Positions 63,901-64,000 of a DNA stretch of 64,000 nucleotides are shown piece by piece. This DNA is from Setophaga petechia (lineage: Eukaryota; Chordata; Aves; Passeriformes; Parulidae): assembly GCA_024362935.1 (NCBI GenBank), contig JANCRA010000011.1, positions 9,417,501 through 9,481,500 on the forward strand. The letters are read 5' to 3'. Each line of letters starts with the position of its first letter. Within the stretch, counting starts at the first letter, position 1. Position numbers and translations under genes: made by a program. Below the pieces are notes generated by a model. It was not told where the DNA came from, searched no databases, and worked only from the letters and a program-made list of their open reading frames with translations.

Positions 63901-64000
63901 ATAGTTAAATCAAATTAAACTTCAGTTGTCATGTATATAGTCACACGTATACATAAATGTAATGTTTAGAAAAAGTCAACACCAACATAAAAATGTATTA
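60946..64000. other. unique AT-rich non-coding sequence
   Basis: No open frame above 71 codons, no CR1, LTR or clear MIR signature, and only short A or T runs. Nothing else is supportable. Confidence 0.6.

Overview
The window looks like a bird nuclear chromosome. The base composition is AT-rich and CpG-poor, there is no long gene-like reading frame, and the interspersed repeats are mostly chicken-repeat-1 (CR1) LINE fragments. Several of these end in the ttctatgatt-type 3' terminus typical of sauropsid CR1. A few worn MIR-type SINE fragments and one LTR of an endogenous retrovirus complete the picture. Low repeat density and mostly unique sequence suit a large intron or a gene desert. I found no tRNA, rRNA or CRISPR, and no protein-coding gene that I can name.

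Layout. Positions 1-16,300 are unique AT-rich sequence with an ancient CR1 tail (5,215-5,370), MIR-like pieces (about 6,540, 8,685 and 13,650) and microsatellites (10,378 and 14,661). Positions 16,301-16,780 form a GC-rich block that opens with a 10-bp inverted repeat and carries two C-run clusters able to form G-quadruplexes on the minus strand. Positions 16,780-43,580 are again mostly unique. They hold MIR fragments near 22,925 and 26,220, a short tandem repeat at 26,290, and a CpG-retaining, coding-like island at 27,197-27,590, which is the best non-repeat candidate for function. Positions 43,581-49,710 are the repeat-rich part: a minus-strand CR1, a plus-strand CR1, an LTR with a complete-looking CCAAT/TATA promoter and many CpGs, and a CR1 mosaic in which an ORF2 endonuclease-region fragment abuts an oppositely oriented CR1 3' fragment. 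Another plus-strand CR1 lies at 53,227-53,630, and the rest is unique sequence with traces of an old palindromic repeat near 59,530-59,800.

The open frames of 60-186 codons scattered on both strands are what random sequence of this size gives. The few I flag (27.2 kb, 60.6 kb, 18.9-19.4 kb and 17.85 kb) stand out because of CpG content or flanking splice-like signals, and all are low-confidence. I saw no convincing new biological system; the findings are candidates for comparative or RNA evidence.
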